The position numbers and the translations under genes are program-made. The notes beneath the pieces were generated by a model. It saw only the letters and a program-made list of their open reading frames with translations. It was not told where the DNA came from and did not search any database. Positions 7,129 to 15,562 of a stretch of 64,000 bases of DNA are shown one piece after another (the first letter of the stretch is position 1; the number at the start of each line of letters is the position of its first letter). The stretch comes from JAGOTP01 sp964415465 (GTDB lineage Bacteria; Patescibacteriota; Patescibacteriia; 2-12-FULL-60-25): contig CAYQAL010000001.1 in the NCBI GenBank assembly GCA_964415465.1, forward strand, positions 91,444 through 155,443, in the 5' to 3' direction.

Positions 7129-8760
7129 ATGCCACGTTTTTCCCTCGCCAACCTACCGATCTCGGTGCTCCTTCTCTGGGGAGCGTTATTTGCGAGTGCG
7201 CTTGTCCTTCCGAGCGTCAATACAGGGATTTTTGCCTCACCAGACGAGACAGCGGTGGCGGTATCGATACAGCGTCTTCAGGCGACAGGAAGCGCGACTG
7301 TACCGGAACCACTAGCCGTTGAAGCTCCCTGGCTTCATCCGAGAAGCTACGTGGCGACAGGCGAGTCGCTGGTCCCGGTTGGATTTTTGGGTTGGCCCTG
7401 GTGGTTGGCACGGATTGGATTTTTGCCGATGACGGTGTTGGCTTGGGTTGCAAGTATCGTAGCTGTCTCGGGTTGTGTCCCGTGGTATCTGCTTCTTCGA
7501 AAGAGGTTTGGAGGAACAGCTGCTTGGTGGGGAACGGCGCTCGCCTGGACGTTTCCGGCGGTTCTTCTCTACGTAAACCGATCACTCTTCAGCCACTTGC
7601 CTCAGTACTCGTTGGTGTTGTGGTCGTTATGGTTCCTGGTAACCACGTTTACAGATGAGCTGAGCTTGAATAAGCGACTCGTTCGTCAGCTGCTGAGTGG
7701 GTTGTTATTTGGAATCGCCCTGTCATTTCGGCCCATGGAAACGATCTGGTTGGTACCAGTGTTTTTATTGACGCTTGCTCAATTTGGAAAGATCCAGTGG
7801 AGAACCCTTCTGCTCGTCGCTGCGGCAACGGTGGTTGGGGTCCTGCCATTATTTTGGGCTCAAGTCCATACCTACGGAAGTTGGTTTCAGGTTGGGTATT
7901 GGATTCAGTCGAATACGGATCCTGCAGCCGTTGCTATTCCTCAGCTTGTGACCGGGGCGGCGAAGCCGTGGTACTTGGTCTTCGCTCCCTATGGCCTTCA
8001 TCCACGCAACGCGCTCTGGAACGTGCGTTCGTTTTTCCTGAGTTATCTCTGGCCATGGGCCGTCGTAACAGGCGTACTCGTTCTGTATGCCGTCTCCCGC
8101 CAGCTTGCCTTGTTCCGTGAGCATGTTCAGAGCCGAAATAAACAGGTGATGTCTCTGGTGCGTACTCTCCTTGTCTTGGGGGCGGTCGTGGGCTGGCTTC
8201 TGCTTATCTATGGAAGCGGACTGTACGCGGACCATGTGAGGCCGGGAGCCGTTACGCTTGCTAACTCGTTTCTTCGGTATACGCTTCCCTTTGGGTTTGT
8301 GTTCGCGTGGGCGGTTGCCGCGTTCCGTCAGCGTCTCGAGCAGACGCGTTTCCCTCAAGCTCGTCGGCTGTTTTCTGCTGCGGCTGCGTGTCTACTCATA
8401 TTCGGCGTTTTTACCGCGTTCGCGCGCGATGAAGAGGGGATTCTCGCTACTCGAAAAGAGCTCGGAACCTACACAACTATCCGTGCAGCAGCTCTGAAGG
8501 CCTTTCAACCGAATGACGTGATCCTCTCCGAACGTTCCGACAAGATTTTCTTCCCTGTCTTTAAAGTCGCGACGCCGTTACCAACCAAAGAGCAGCTCTC
8601 GCATCTAGCTCAAGCTTCCTCTTCAACGGCGATCGGTCTCTTCCGTCGACCGCTATCCCTCACCGAGCGCGACGACTGGCGCAAGATGGGGTACGATGTG
8701 CGTGAAGTGCAGGCGTTCGAGCGTGAACGTCTCTATCGACTCACCCCTTTTCTCCGATGA
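7129..8760 (+). CDS. polytopic membrane protein, GT-C glycosyltransferase-like
   Basis: 543 residues with about ten to twelve hydrophobic segments. The first extracytoplasmic loop contains SPDETAVA, reminiscent of the acidic catalytic loop of GT-C enzymes such as ArnT/PMT that use polyprenyl-phosphate sugars. The C-terminal about 100 residues are soluble and mixed alpha/beta. First gene of a three-gene overlapping operon (ATGA overlap with 8757), which suggests a cell-surface glycan or glycoprotein function. The family assignment rests on topology and one loop motif only. Confidence 0.5.
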   Translation: MPRFSLANLPISVLLLWGALFASALVLPSVNTGIFASPDETAVAVSIQRLQATGSATVPEPLAVEAPWLHPRSYVATGESLVPVGFLGWPWWLARIGFLPMTVLAWVASIVAVSGCVPWYLLLRKRFGGTAAWWGTALAWTFPAVLLYVNRSLFSHLPQYSLVLWSLWFLVTTFTDELSLNKRLVRQLLSGLLFGIALSFRPMETIWLVPVFLLTLAQFGKIQWRTLLLVAAATVVGVLPLFWAQVHTYGSWFQVGYWIQSNTDPAAVAIPQLVTGAAKPWYLVFAPYGLHPRNALWNVRSFFLSYLWPWAVVTGVLVLYAVSRQLALFREHVQSRNKQVMSLVRTLLVLGAVVGWLLLIYGSGLYADHVRPGAVTLANSFLRYTLPFGFVFAWAVAAFRQRLEQTRFPQARRLFSAAAACLLIFGVFTAFARDEEGILATRKELGTYTTIRAAALKAFQPNDVILSERSDKIFFPVFKVATPLPTKEQLSHLAQASSSTAIGLFRRPLSLTERDDWRKMGYDVREVQAFERERLYRLTPFLR

Positions 8761-10220
8761 GTAAACGCGTTCCTTGGTTTCTTGCCTGGATGTTTCTCCT
8801 GCCGTGGCTTGTGGCCGGGTTGGTTGTCTTGATCTTGGTCTTAAAGCACATCCCACCGAGCGGTGTCTGGCAAGAGTCATTTGCTTTTGATGGATCTTCT
8901 CCTTGGCTCGCGACGTTTCTTCCGTCTGATCGCGTAACTCGTCCAGAGCGACAGTCTGATGGGTCGGTGGCGCAGCGGATTGTGGCAGAACCAGTGTATG
9001 CTTCAGCGCGCGTTCCGATTGTGGCGGATACGGCGGCACTCACACTCGAGGCGAAGGTTCATCGTCAGCCGCTCATAGAGCTTGGCGGAAGTCAGGATCT
9101 GCTTGGTTCGACTGAGACACTCCCTGTGTGGAGCGAAGTATTGTCTAAAGGTTGGCGAAGAGTTGCGAAGGGTAATCTCGTTGGCTACGTCCGTGATGGA
9201 TTGCCGGATGATCGCTTGTGGAATGCTCCCGCAGATCGTGTGCTTCTCTGGCATGCCTCGACGACGCTTGGAACAGAGATTGAGCTACCGACGGTAGAAC
9301 GATCCGTCGCGCTCTCATTGCGCGGGTCGCATGACGTGTACTTTATCCCAACGCGTGGCGCGAACTTTTTCCGCTTCCGTGTTCAAGACATGAATCGTGC
9401 GCGCAAAGGAGGAAATACCCTGTCATTCCGTCTCTTAGTCGGCGATGAAGTCGTCTGGACCGATGTCATGACGTTCCCAACACGAACGGAAAACGCGCCA
9501 AGCTCTGTCTTTGAAAAACGGATTCAATTTAATGCCTTAGAGCCGGGAACGTATCGTTTAGCCTTATCGGCTGATGATGATGTTTTCTTGCGTGGAGTGG
9601 CAACGAACATTCGTCATTGGGTGGTGGGCCCTCGTCTTTACGTGGGAGATCAGACGGGCTACGCCACTACCACCTATCCGCTTCACGCTTGGACGAATTC
9701 CCAGCACCTTTCAGCTGAGACGCGTCATCGAGAAGGGTTGCAAACAGTGCACTTAGGGCAGGCGACAGTTGAACTTGAACAAACGCATTCAGTGTATCGT
9801 TTGTCGCGCGCTCCGTCTGAGCGAGCGGGTGACCGGGTGATCGATGCGCCAGCTGGTGATTTGTTACTCTATGGGGATGGCTTTTTTGCCTTTGAACCAG
9901 ACGCACTGTTTCTTCCAAAGCCTCGTCGTCTCACCGATCAATCTGATCCAATCGCGGAGGGGATCGAGGTTATCCAAACGTCGTATCTTCCTCCGGAAAT
10001 ACTCCCGGATGGCTGGATTCGGTTAACGGCTAGTGTCCCATTGCTCCAAGATATCGATCGTGTTCGTTGGACATTAGGTTTACCTGGAATCACGACGCGC
10101 CAAGGCTGGGTTGAGGTTCGTCGTGCGGAGGTTCGCTATACGCGCCATCCGGCCACCACGTGGCGTGACTGGTGGAAACTCGGTCGACGTGAACTTGCCG
10201 CCGCCTGGCACCGCCTATGA
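8757..10220 (+). CDS. single-anchor extracytoplasmic protein of unknown function
   Basis: 487 residues: one transmembrane helix (about residues 9-29), then a long soluble, beta-rich exterior domain with no motif I recognise and no terminal sorting signal. It overlaps the upstream GT-C-like gene by four bases and the downstream small membrane gene by four bases, so the three are translationally coupled and probably act together at the membrane. Confidence 0.55.
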   Translation: MSKRVPWFLAWMFLLPWLVAGLVVLILVLKHIPPSGVWQESFAFDGSSPWLATFLPSDRVTRPERQSDGSVAQRIVAEPVYASARVPIVADTAALTLEAKVHRQPLIELGGSQDLLGSTETLPVWSEVLSKGWRRVAKGNLVGYVRDGLPDDRLWNAPADRVLLWHASTTLGTEIELPTVERSVALSLRGSHDVYFIPTRGANFFRFRVQDMNRARKGGNTLSFRLLVGDEVVWTDVMTFPTRTENAPSSVFEKRIQFNALEPGTYRLALSADDDVFLRGVATNIRHWVVGPRLYVGDQTGYATTTYPLHAWTNSQHLSAETRHREGLQTVHLGQATVELEQTHSVYRLSRAPSERAGDRVIDAPAGDLLLYGDGFFAFEPDALFLPKPRRLTDQSDPIAEGIEVIQTSYLPPEILPDGWIRLTASVPLLQDIDRVRWTLGLPGITTRQGWVEVRRAEVRYTRHPATTWRDWWKLGRRELAAAWHRL

Positions 10221-10591
10221 ACTTCAAACAGGTCCTTCATGCCTATGGAAAAGGTTGGTTGTGGCACGGCTCACAAGCGTTTGCTGTTCTGTTGTTGATC
10301 TTGGTATTGCTTGAACGTTTTGTTCCGGGAGCGGTCCTGGGACATGGTCCGCTTTTTTTGGCAGTGCCGCTTCTTGTATTGTGTCTCACCGTTCACCCCG
10401 TAGCCGAAACTCCTGCGCGCCCGTGGCTGTTAGTTGATCTCTGGGCGATCGTCGCGCTCTGTCTTGGGAGAATTGGGCTGGAACTTCTGAATGGGAATGC
10501 GCTCGCTTGGCTCTTAGCGGGCTTTGCTTCGCTCCTGGTTGTCGCGTTTTTGTGCATCTTCTCTCGTTCGTCGGTTGACGCTCTCTCATGA
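10217..10591 (+). CDS. small membrane protein, about four TM segments
   Basis: 124 residues with hydrophobic stretches at roughly 18-36, 42-58, 72-90 and 95-115. No recognised family. ATGA overlap with 8757-10220 places it as the last gene of the surface-glycan-like operon. Confidence 0.55.
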   Translation: MNFKQVLHAYGKGWLWHGSQAFAVLLLILVLLERFVPGAVLGHGPLFLAVPLLVLCLTVHPVAETPARPWLLVDLWAIVALCLGRIGLELLNGNALAWLLAGFASLLVVAFLCIFSRSSVDALS

Positions 10592-10612
10592 GACGCGTTA
10601 CGTTTTCAGTCT

Positions 10613-11029
10613 ATGAGTGACTCTTGCTTGTTTTGTCGCATTGTCGATGGATCGATCCCATCAACGCGTGTCTACGAAGACGAAGCGGTCGTTGCATTTC
10701 TTGACCTCCATCCAACCACGACGGGGCATACGCTTGTGATTCCACGCAAGCACTCTGCTGCGATTCTCGACACGGATCCAGCTGTGCTTCAGGTGCTTCT
10801 TCCGTCTATTCAACGTGTCGCACGCGGCATCTGTAAAGCGCTTCAAGTGGACGGCTTTAATGTGCATCAAAATAACGGCAGTGTAGCCGGTCAGGTGATC
10901 CCACATCTTCACTTTCATATCATCCCTCGACGCCCCGACGACGGACTCCACCCTTGGCCAGACATGACGAATCCACCAGACGATCGTGAAGCGCTGGCTC
11001 AGCGAATCGCTGAAGCCATTCAGTCCTAG
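10613..11029 (+). CDS. HIT-family nucleotide hydrolase/transferase
   Basis: 138 residues. The histidine triad HLHFHII with the preceding NNGSVAGQ segment is intact, and the N-terminus has CLFCRIVDGSIPS, typical of the Hint branch, including its zinc-type CxxC. The family cleaves nucleoside phosphoramidates and dinucleotide adducts, including aminoacyl-AMP side products. Its last four bases overlap the convergent PEGA gene. Confidence 0.93.
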   Translation: MSDSCLFCRIVDGSIPSTRVYEDEAVVAFLDLHPTTTGHTLVIPRKHSAAILDTDPAVLQVLLPSIQRVARGICKALQVDGFNVHQNNGSVAGQVIPHLHFHIIPRRPDDGLHPWPDMTNPPDDREALAQRIAEAIQS

Positions 11030-12339
11030 ATTCCAGGTAAGCGGAAGATGCCTTGCTGATCCCCCCGTTTCCCAACCGCGAAAATCGTGGTTCCTTGCAC
11101 GGCCACATCCCAGACCTCATCGAACACGCCAAGCTGGACCGGGCGTGGATCTTGGCCGTTATCTAGCGGGAGTGCGAACACGCTTTGAGCGTCTGCGACA
11201 TATAAAACGCCTCCGTCATCATTCCAAACCGCATTCCGAATAGGCGTGCTTTGGCGCCAAACCACCGTTTCCGGTGTTTCTGGATTCCAGAGGCGAATTT
11301 CATGCTCATTCACAAAGGCGGCACGAGGATTGTCCGTATCAGGACTCCAGCGTGGATAATCACCCTCTGCCCGCATGGCGGTAGGGAGAACGCCAAGACG
11401 TAGCCGAATCCCGAGCCAGTGTATTCCATCTGACAAGAAGAGGTATGGGCGATGCCAATCATGAATCGACCAACGTCCATTCGGTAAAGAGAACAACCGT
11501 CCTAAAAATGAACTATCGGCTAAGAGTAATTGGTTGCTCGATGTTGTGACCCGTAATTCAATCGATCCACTCCGTTCTTCGATTCCAGTTGGAAGCGTTG
11601 TCCGTTCAATTTGTGCCCTCGCTACGTCCACGCTGAGCTGGCTTCGTCCTTGGAAGCCAATCAATTCATTTCCAGACCAGTGGTAGGTGCCGTTTGGGAG
11701 CGCTTCGACGGTTGTTCTAGCTCTTGCTGCCTGTACATACCAACTGCTCGGCATATCGCGTGTTCCCCCAATGAGAACTGCTTCTCCATCTGTTCGCCAG
11801 CGAAGCGGAGCGGAGGCATGTTCTCTGGGAAGGGGAATGGTGTTTGCTTGCTGTGTGGCGCTCCACCAGCCAACGCTTGTGCTGCTTGCCGTGGACTGGA
11901 AAGCGAGCAATCGTTCGCGTGTTGGGTCGCTTGCAAGTCGAACGTACGGCCCAGCCGAAATAAGCGTTGGTTCACCTTGACGCCAAAGGCGAATATGGTC
12001 TGTAAACGCTACGCGCTCTGCTCGAACCAGAATCTCTTGTCGCCAGGTGCCATAGCCAGGTTTACTGACCTGTACGGAGTGCCAACCGGGAGGTATCTGT
12101 TGAAACGTCACAGGCGTTTTTTCGCCCGTGTCTCGACCATCGATAAACACGACCCCTCCATTCGGGGTTGAATCGACGATAAGTGTCCCATTGCGCTCAA
12201 CAGCTCCTTTCTTGAAGTTGTACCGGTAGCCCGATGTGTAAAAGACGAGCAAAGGCGCCGTTATACAGAAAATCGCGACGTACACCCAAGGAAGGATCCG
12301 TCGGATGAGAGGCGCTCGGTAGGAATGTGTGCTCGACAT
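11026..12339 (-). CDS. membrane-anchored PEGA-domain protein with beta-propeller-like region
   Basis: About 437 residues from ATG 12339 (an earlier in-frame start at 12390 is less likely). One N-terminal transmembrane helix is followed by a PEGA domain (NGTLIVDSTPNGGVVFIDG through GWHSVQVSKPGY). The rest is rich in repeated W-ending beta strands with SPDTDNPRAAFVNEHEI and DDGGVLYVADAQ, suggesting a propeller. PEGA domains are common in surface-layer and wall-associated proteins; the biochemical role is unknown. Confidence 0.75.
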   Translation of the reverse strand: MSSTHSYRAPLIRRILPWVYVAIFCITAPLLVFYTSGYRYNFKKGAVERNGTLIVDSTPNGGVVFIDGRDTGEKTPVTFQQIPPGWHSVQVSKPGYGTWRQEILVRAERVAFTDHIRLWRQGEPTLISAGPYVRLASDPTRERLLAFQSTASSTSVGWWSATQQANTIPLPREHASAPLRWRTDGEAVLIGGTRDMPSSWYVQAARARTTVEALPNGTYHWSGNELIGFQGRSQLSVDVARAQIERTTLPTGIEERSGSIELRVTTSSNQLLLADSSFLGRLFSLPNGRWSIHDWHRPYLFLSDGIHWLGIRLRLGVLPTAMRAEGDYPRWSPDTDNPRAAFVNEHEIRLWNPETPETVVWRQSTPIRNAVWNDDGGVLYVADAQSVFALPLDNGQDPRPVQLGVFDEVWDVAVQGTTIFAVGKRGDQQGIFRLPGI

Positions 12340-12435
12340 GGTCTGCGCTAAACGATACACTCTTCTCGTTTCGGCCGACAAGCGACACACCGTCTCTTTC
12401 AGTATTTATTCGCTTATTCTTGCTTTACTTCAGGT

Positions 12436-13707
12436 ATGGATCTGATCATTCAGGGAGGTCAAAAATTACAGGGAAACATTGCAGTCAATGGATCAAAGAA
12501 CGCGGCCGGCCCCTTGATTGCGGCCTCTGTGCTCGTAAAAGGCAAGACGCGTTTTAGCAATGTCCCTCGCTTGACGGACGTCTTGAAGCTCCTAGAAATC
12601 CTCGAAGGCATGGGTGCGCGCATTGAATGGACGGGAGAGCATGATCTCGTCATCGATACCAAAGACTTGGATTCTTCCAAGCTCGATCGTAAGCGCATGA
12701 AGAGCATGCGTTATTCGATTTTGCTCCTTGGTCCGATGCTCGCTCGCTTCCGCAAAGTGGTCGTTCCAGAACCAGGGGGCTGTAATATTGGCAATCGCCC
12801 AATCGAAACGCACTTGTTTGCGTTGACGTCGCTTGGCGCAACCAGCGAGCGCGATGCCGACGGTACCTTGTATCTTGAGGCTGAGAAATTGAAGGGTTCG
12901 TATGTCATCTTACCTGAGTTCAGTGTGACGGCGACGGAAACGTTGATCATGGCAGCAGCGGTGGCGAGTGGTACGACGTCGATTCGCTTGGCGGCAGCCG
13001 AACCACACGTCACGGAGCTCTGTGAGTTCTTAAACCTGTGTGGCGCGAAGATTAAGGGCCAAGGAACGCACGATCTTGAAATTACTGGCGTCAAAGCCTT
13101 GCATGCGCCAAAGACGGTCTGGCCGGTCATGCCTGACATGATCGAAATGGGGACATTCGCAGCGGCAGCAGCGGTTACACGCGGAACGCTCGATATCGGC
13201 CCCGTTATCCCATCCCACTTGGATGCGACACGTTCTTTGCTTCGTCGCATTGGTGTCAAAGAAGAGATCAAAAAAGATCGCTGGCATGTGCAAGGCGTGG
13301 CTCAAATGAAAGCATTCAAATTGCAGGCGATGATTTTTCCAGGCTTCCCAACCGACTTGCAGGCGTTATTTGGGTTGCTCGCAACTCAGTGTCATGGAAC
13401 GAGCTTGATTCAAGAGCCGCTCTACGAGTCGCGTCTCGGGTATTTAAACGAATTAGCCAAAATGGGGGCGAATGTCGTGATCGCTGATCCGCATCGTGCG
13501 GTCGTGAGTGGTCCAACGCCACTGTATGGCACAGAAATCCGCAGCCTCGACTTGCGTGCGGGTGCAACGATGATTCTCGCTGGCCTCATTGCGGAAGGTG
13601 AAACCATTATTCACGACGCTGAAATTATTGCTCGTGGCTATGAACATCTCGATGAACGGTTGCGCGGCGTCGGGGCGCAGATTCTCTCAGGCGCCGACCG
13701 GGTGTAA
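12436..13707 (+). CDS. murA: UDP-N-acetylglucosamine 1-carboxyvinyltransferase
   Basis: First committed enzyme of peptidoglycan synthesis, transferring enolpyruvate from PEP to UDP-GlcNAc. 423 residues, normal length. The Lys-Asn pair of the active site (SKNAAGPLIA) and the catalytic Cys loop (PGGCNIGNRPI) are present; the Cys rather than Asp predicts fosfomycin sensitivity. The late motif RAGATMILAGLIAEG is also typical. It starts a rightward run of wall-related genes with the S41 protease and the lytic transglycosylase. Confidence 0.95.
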   Translation: MDLIIQGGQKLQGNIAVNGSKNAAGPLIAASVLVKGKTRFSNVPRLTDVLKLLEILEGMGARIEWTGEHDLVIDTKDLDSSKLDRKRMKSMRYSILLLGPMLARFRKVVVPEPGGCNIGNRPIETHLFALTSLGATSERDADGTLYLEAEKLKGSYVILPEFSVTATETLIMAAAVASGTTSIRLAAAEPHVTELCEFLNLCGAKIKGQGTHDLEITGVKALHAPKTVWPVMPDMIEMGTFAAAAAVTRGTLDIGPVIPSHLDATRSLLRRIGVKEEIKKDRWHVQGVAQMKAFKLQAMIFPGFPTDLQALFGLLATQCHGTSLIQEPLYESRLGYLNELAKMGANVVIADPHRAVVSGPTPLYGTEIRSLDLRAGATMILAGLIAEGETIIHDAEIIARGYEHLDERLRGVGAQILSGADRV

Positions 13708-13719
13708 GATCTGTGGCGT

Positions 13720-15021
13720 ATGACTGATCCTTCGTCTCCTTCTCGCGCGTCGCGTATTATCGCAACCCTTGTCCTCATTGGGCTAGGTTTTGTGGTTGGC
13801 CGCTATTCTCATGGAACTGCAGCGAACGGGACGATTTTCCCGTGGAGAAATGCGAGTTCAACGGTTACGGTTCAGGGGGTGGGTCAGGCGATGCCGCGTG
13901 ATCTTGCATCGGATGACATCGAGTTCCGTCGCTTCTGGGAGCTCTGGCGTTTGTTGAAACAAAAGTATTATCGTCAGCCGCTCACGGATGAAGCGCTCTT
14001 TTACGGAGCGATGGAAGGGCTCGCGAACGGAGCTGACGATCCTTACACGAGTTATTTTCCACCGTCTGAAGCCAAAGACTTTGAATCATCACTTCAGGGC
14101 GAGTTTCAGGGGATTGGTGCGGAGATTGGTTTAAAGGATGACCAGATTCAAATCATTGCACCGCTTCCAGATACCCCAGCTGAAAAAGCCGGGTTATTGG
14201 CGGGGGACTTGATTCTCAAAATCGACGACAAAGATACGACCGGAATGACGACAGAAGAGGCGGTAAAACTCATTCGGGGAGAGCGTGGAACAACCGTTAC
14301 TTTGAATGTCTATCGTGAAAGCCAGCGGAAGGGCCCCTTTGACGTTTCTATCCAGCGTGACATAATCCAAATCAAGAGCGTCAATTGGAGGATGGCGCCT
14401 GGATCAAAGCGAATTGCGATCATTGAGATCAGTAATTTTAGCCAAGATACCACTATTGCGTTCCGTGATGCCGTCCGCGAGATCTTAAAAAAAGATCCTC
14501 AGGGCCTCATCTTGGATCTCCGAAATAACCCGGGCGGCTATTTAACCGGAGCGGTTGATATTGCTGCTGAATGGGTTGGAAAAGAGGTGGTTGTGAAGGA
14601 GCAGCGTCAAGGCAGAATCATTGAAGAGTTGCGTGGAGAGGTATCGGCTCGCTTAGACCAGATCCCAACCATCGTGCTGGTGAACCAAGGTTCGGCCAGT
14701 GCCTCTGAGATTGTGGCTGGTGCGTTGCAAGATACGGGGAAAGCGCGACTCCTTGGGATGAAGACGTTCGGAAAAGGGTCGGTGCAGGAGTATGAGCCAT
14801 TGTCAGATGGATCCGCGGTCAAGATTACGGTTGCTGAATGGGTGACGCCGCGTGGTCGAACGATTCAATCAGTTGGACTAGAACCAGATGTGTCCGTTGA
14901 TCGGACCGCCGAAGATTATGAAGCCAAACGCGACCCACAACTCGACCGAGCCTTGGAGCTTCTTACCAACCCGTCGAGTGCCACGACGAGCCTCCGGGTC
15001 CCAACCACGACGGCCAGGTAA
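13720..15021 (+). CDS. S41 carboxyl-terminal processing protease with PDZ domain
   Basis: 433 residues: N-terminal transmembrane anchor (about 13-30), a PDZ domain (about 120-205, with GIGAEIGLKDD), and a tail-specific protease domain. The catalytic Ser lies in GSASASEIVAG and the Lys in KTFGKGSVQ, so the Ser/Lys dyad is intact. It should act on extracytoplasmic substrates, possibly wall hydrolases such as those encoded nearby. It overlaps the following Nudix gene. Confidence 0.93.
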   Translation: MTDPSSPSRASRIIATLVLIGLGFVVGRYSHGTAANGTIFPWRNASSTVTVQGVGQAMPRDLASDDIEFRRFWELWRLLKQKYYRQPLTDEALFYGAMEGLANGADDPYTSYFPPSEAKDFESSLQGEFQGIGAEIGLKDDQIQIIAPLPDTPAEKAGLLAGDLILKIDDKDTTGMTTEEAVKLIRGERGTTVTLNVYRESQRKGPFDVSIQRDIIQIKSVNWRMAPGSKRIAIIEISNFSQDTTIAFRDAVREILKKDPQGLILDLRNNPGGYLTGAVDIAAEWVGKEVVVKEQRQGRIIEELRGEVSARLDQIPTIVLVNQGSASASEIVAGALQDTGKARLLGMKTFGKGSVQEYEPLSDGSAVKITVAEWVTPRGRTIQSVGLEPDVSVDRTAEDYEAKRDPQLDRALELLTNPSSATTSLRVPTTTAR

Positions 15022-15496
15022 CGAGGCAAACCTTCCCTTCCAAGCCGTAACATCGGCGGGTGGGATTATTTATCGTCGTCGTGAAGGCAGGGTTGAGATG
15101 TTCTTTGTAAAGAATGCAACTGGACGCTGGACGTTTCCAAAAGGAAAGCAGCAGGCTCCGGAATCACTGGTTGAGGCGGCGATTCGTGAAATTCAAGAAG
15201 AAACAGGGCTGACAGGTCTTCGCCATATCGGTCCCATTGGGAGTACGATGTTTCGTTTCCGGCAGGAGGGAACATTGATTCGTAAAACGGTGCATTACTT
15301 TTTGTTCGAGGCGCCACCTGATGCCAAAGAGCAGATGACAGGGTTGGAGGGTGGAATGTGGGAGGCAGCCTGGGTGCCGCTTGAACGGGTGTTTGACGTG
15401 AGTAGTTATCGAAATTTGGATCGATTGTTGGCGCGGGCGCTGCGTATGATCGGTCAACAAGCGACCTCTCCCTCGTTGTCCACATCAAATTCCTGA
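14978..15496 (+). CDS. Nudix hydrolase
   Basis: The Nudix box is complete (GKQQAPESLVEAAIREIQEE, then TGL), preceded by SAGGIIYRR and WTFPKG as in diadenosine-polyphosphate-type Nudix enzymes. The start is uncertain: GTG 14978 gives a 44-nt overlap with the protease gene, while ATG 14918 and 14888 give longer overlaps; none has a good ribosome binding site. The first conserved residues lie near 15050. Likely sanitises nucleotides or alarmone-like dinucleotides. Confidence 0.85.
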   Translation: MPRRASGSQPRRPGNEANLPFQAVTSAGGIIYRRREGRVEMFFVKNATGRWTFPKGKQQAPESLVEAAIREIQEETGLTGLRHIGPIGSTMFRFRQEGTLIRKTVHYFLFEAPPDAKEQMTGLEGGMWEAAWVPLERVFDVSSYRNLDRLLARALRMIGQQATSPSLSTSNS

Positions 15497-15562
15497 AACG
15501 TAAGCCAAAAACAATCAGTGTTCATCTAGACGGCAAACGTCAGAACGCATACCATTCAAGAT

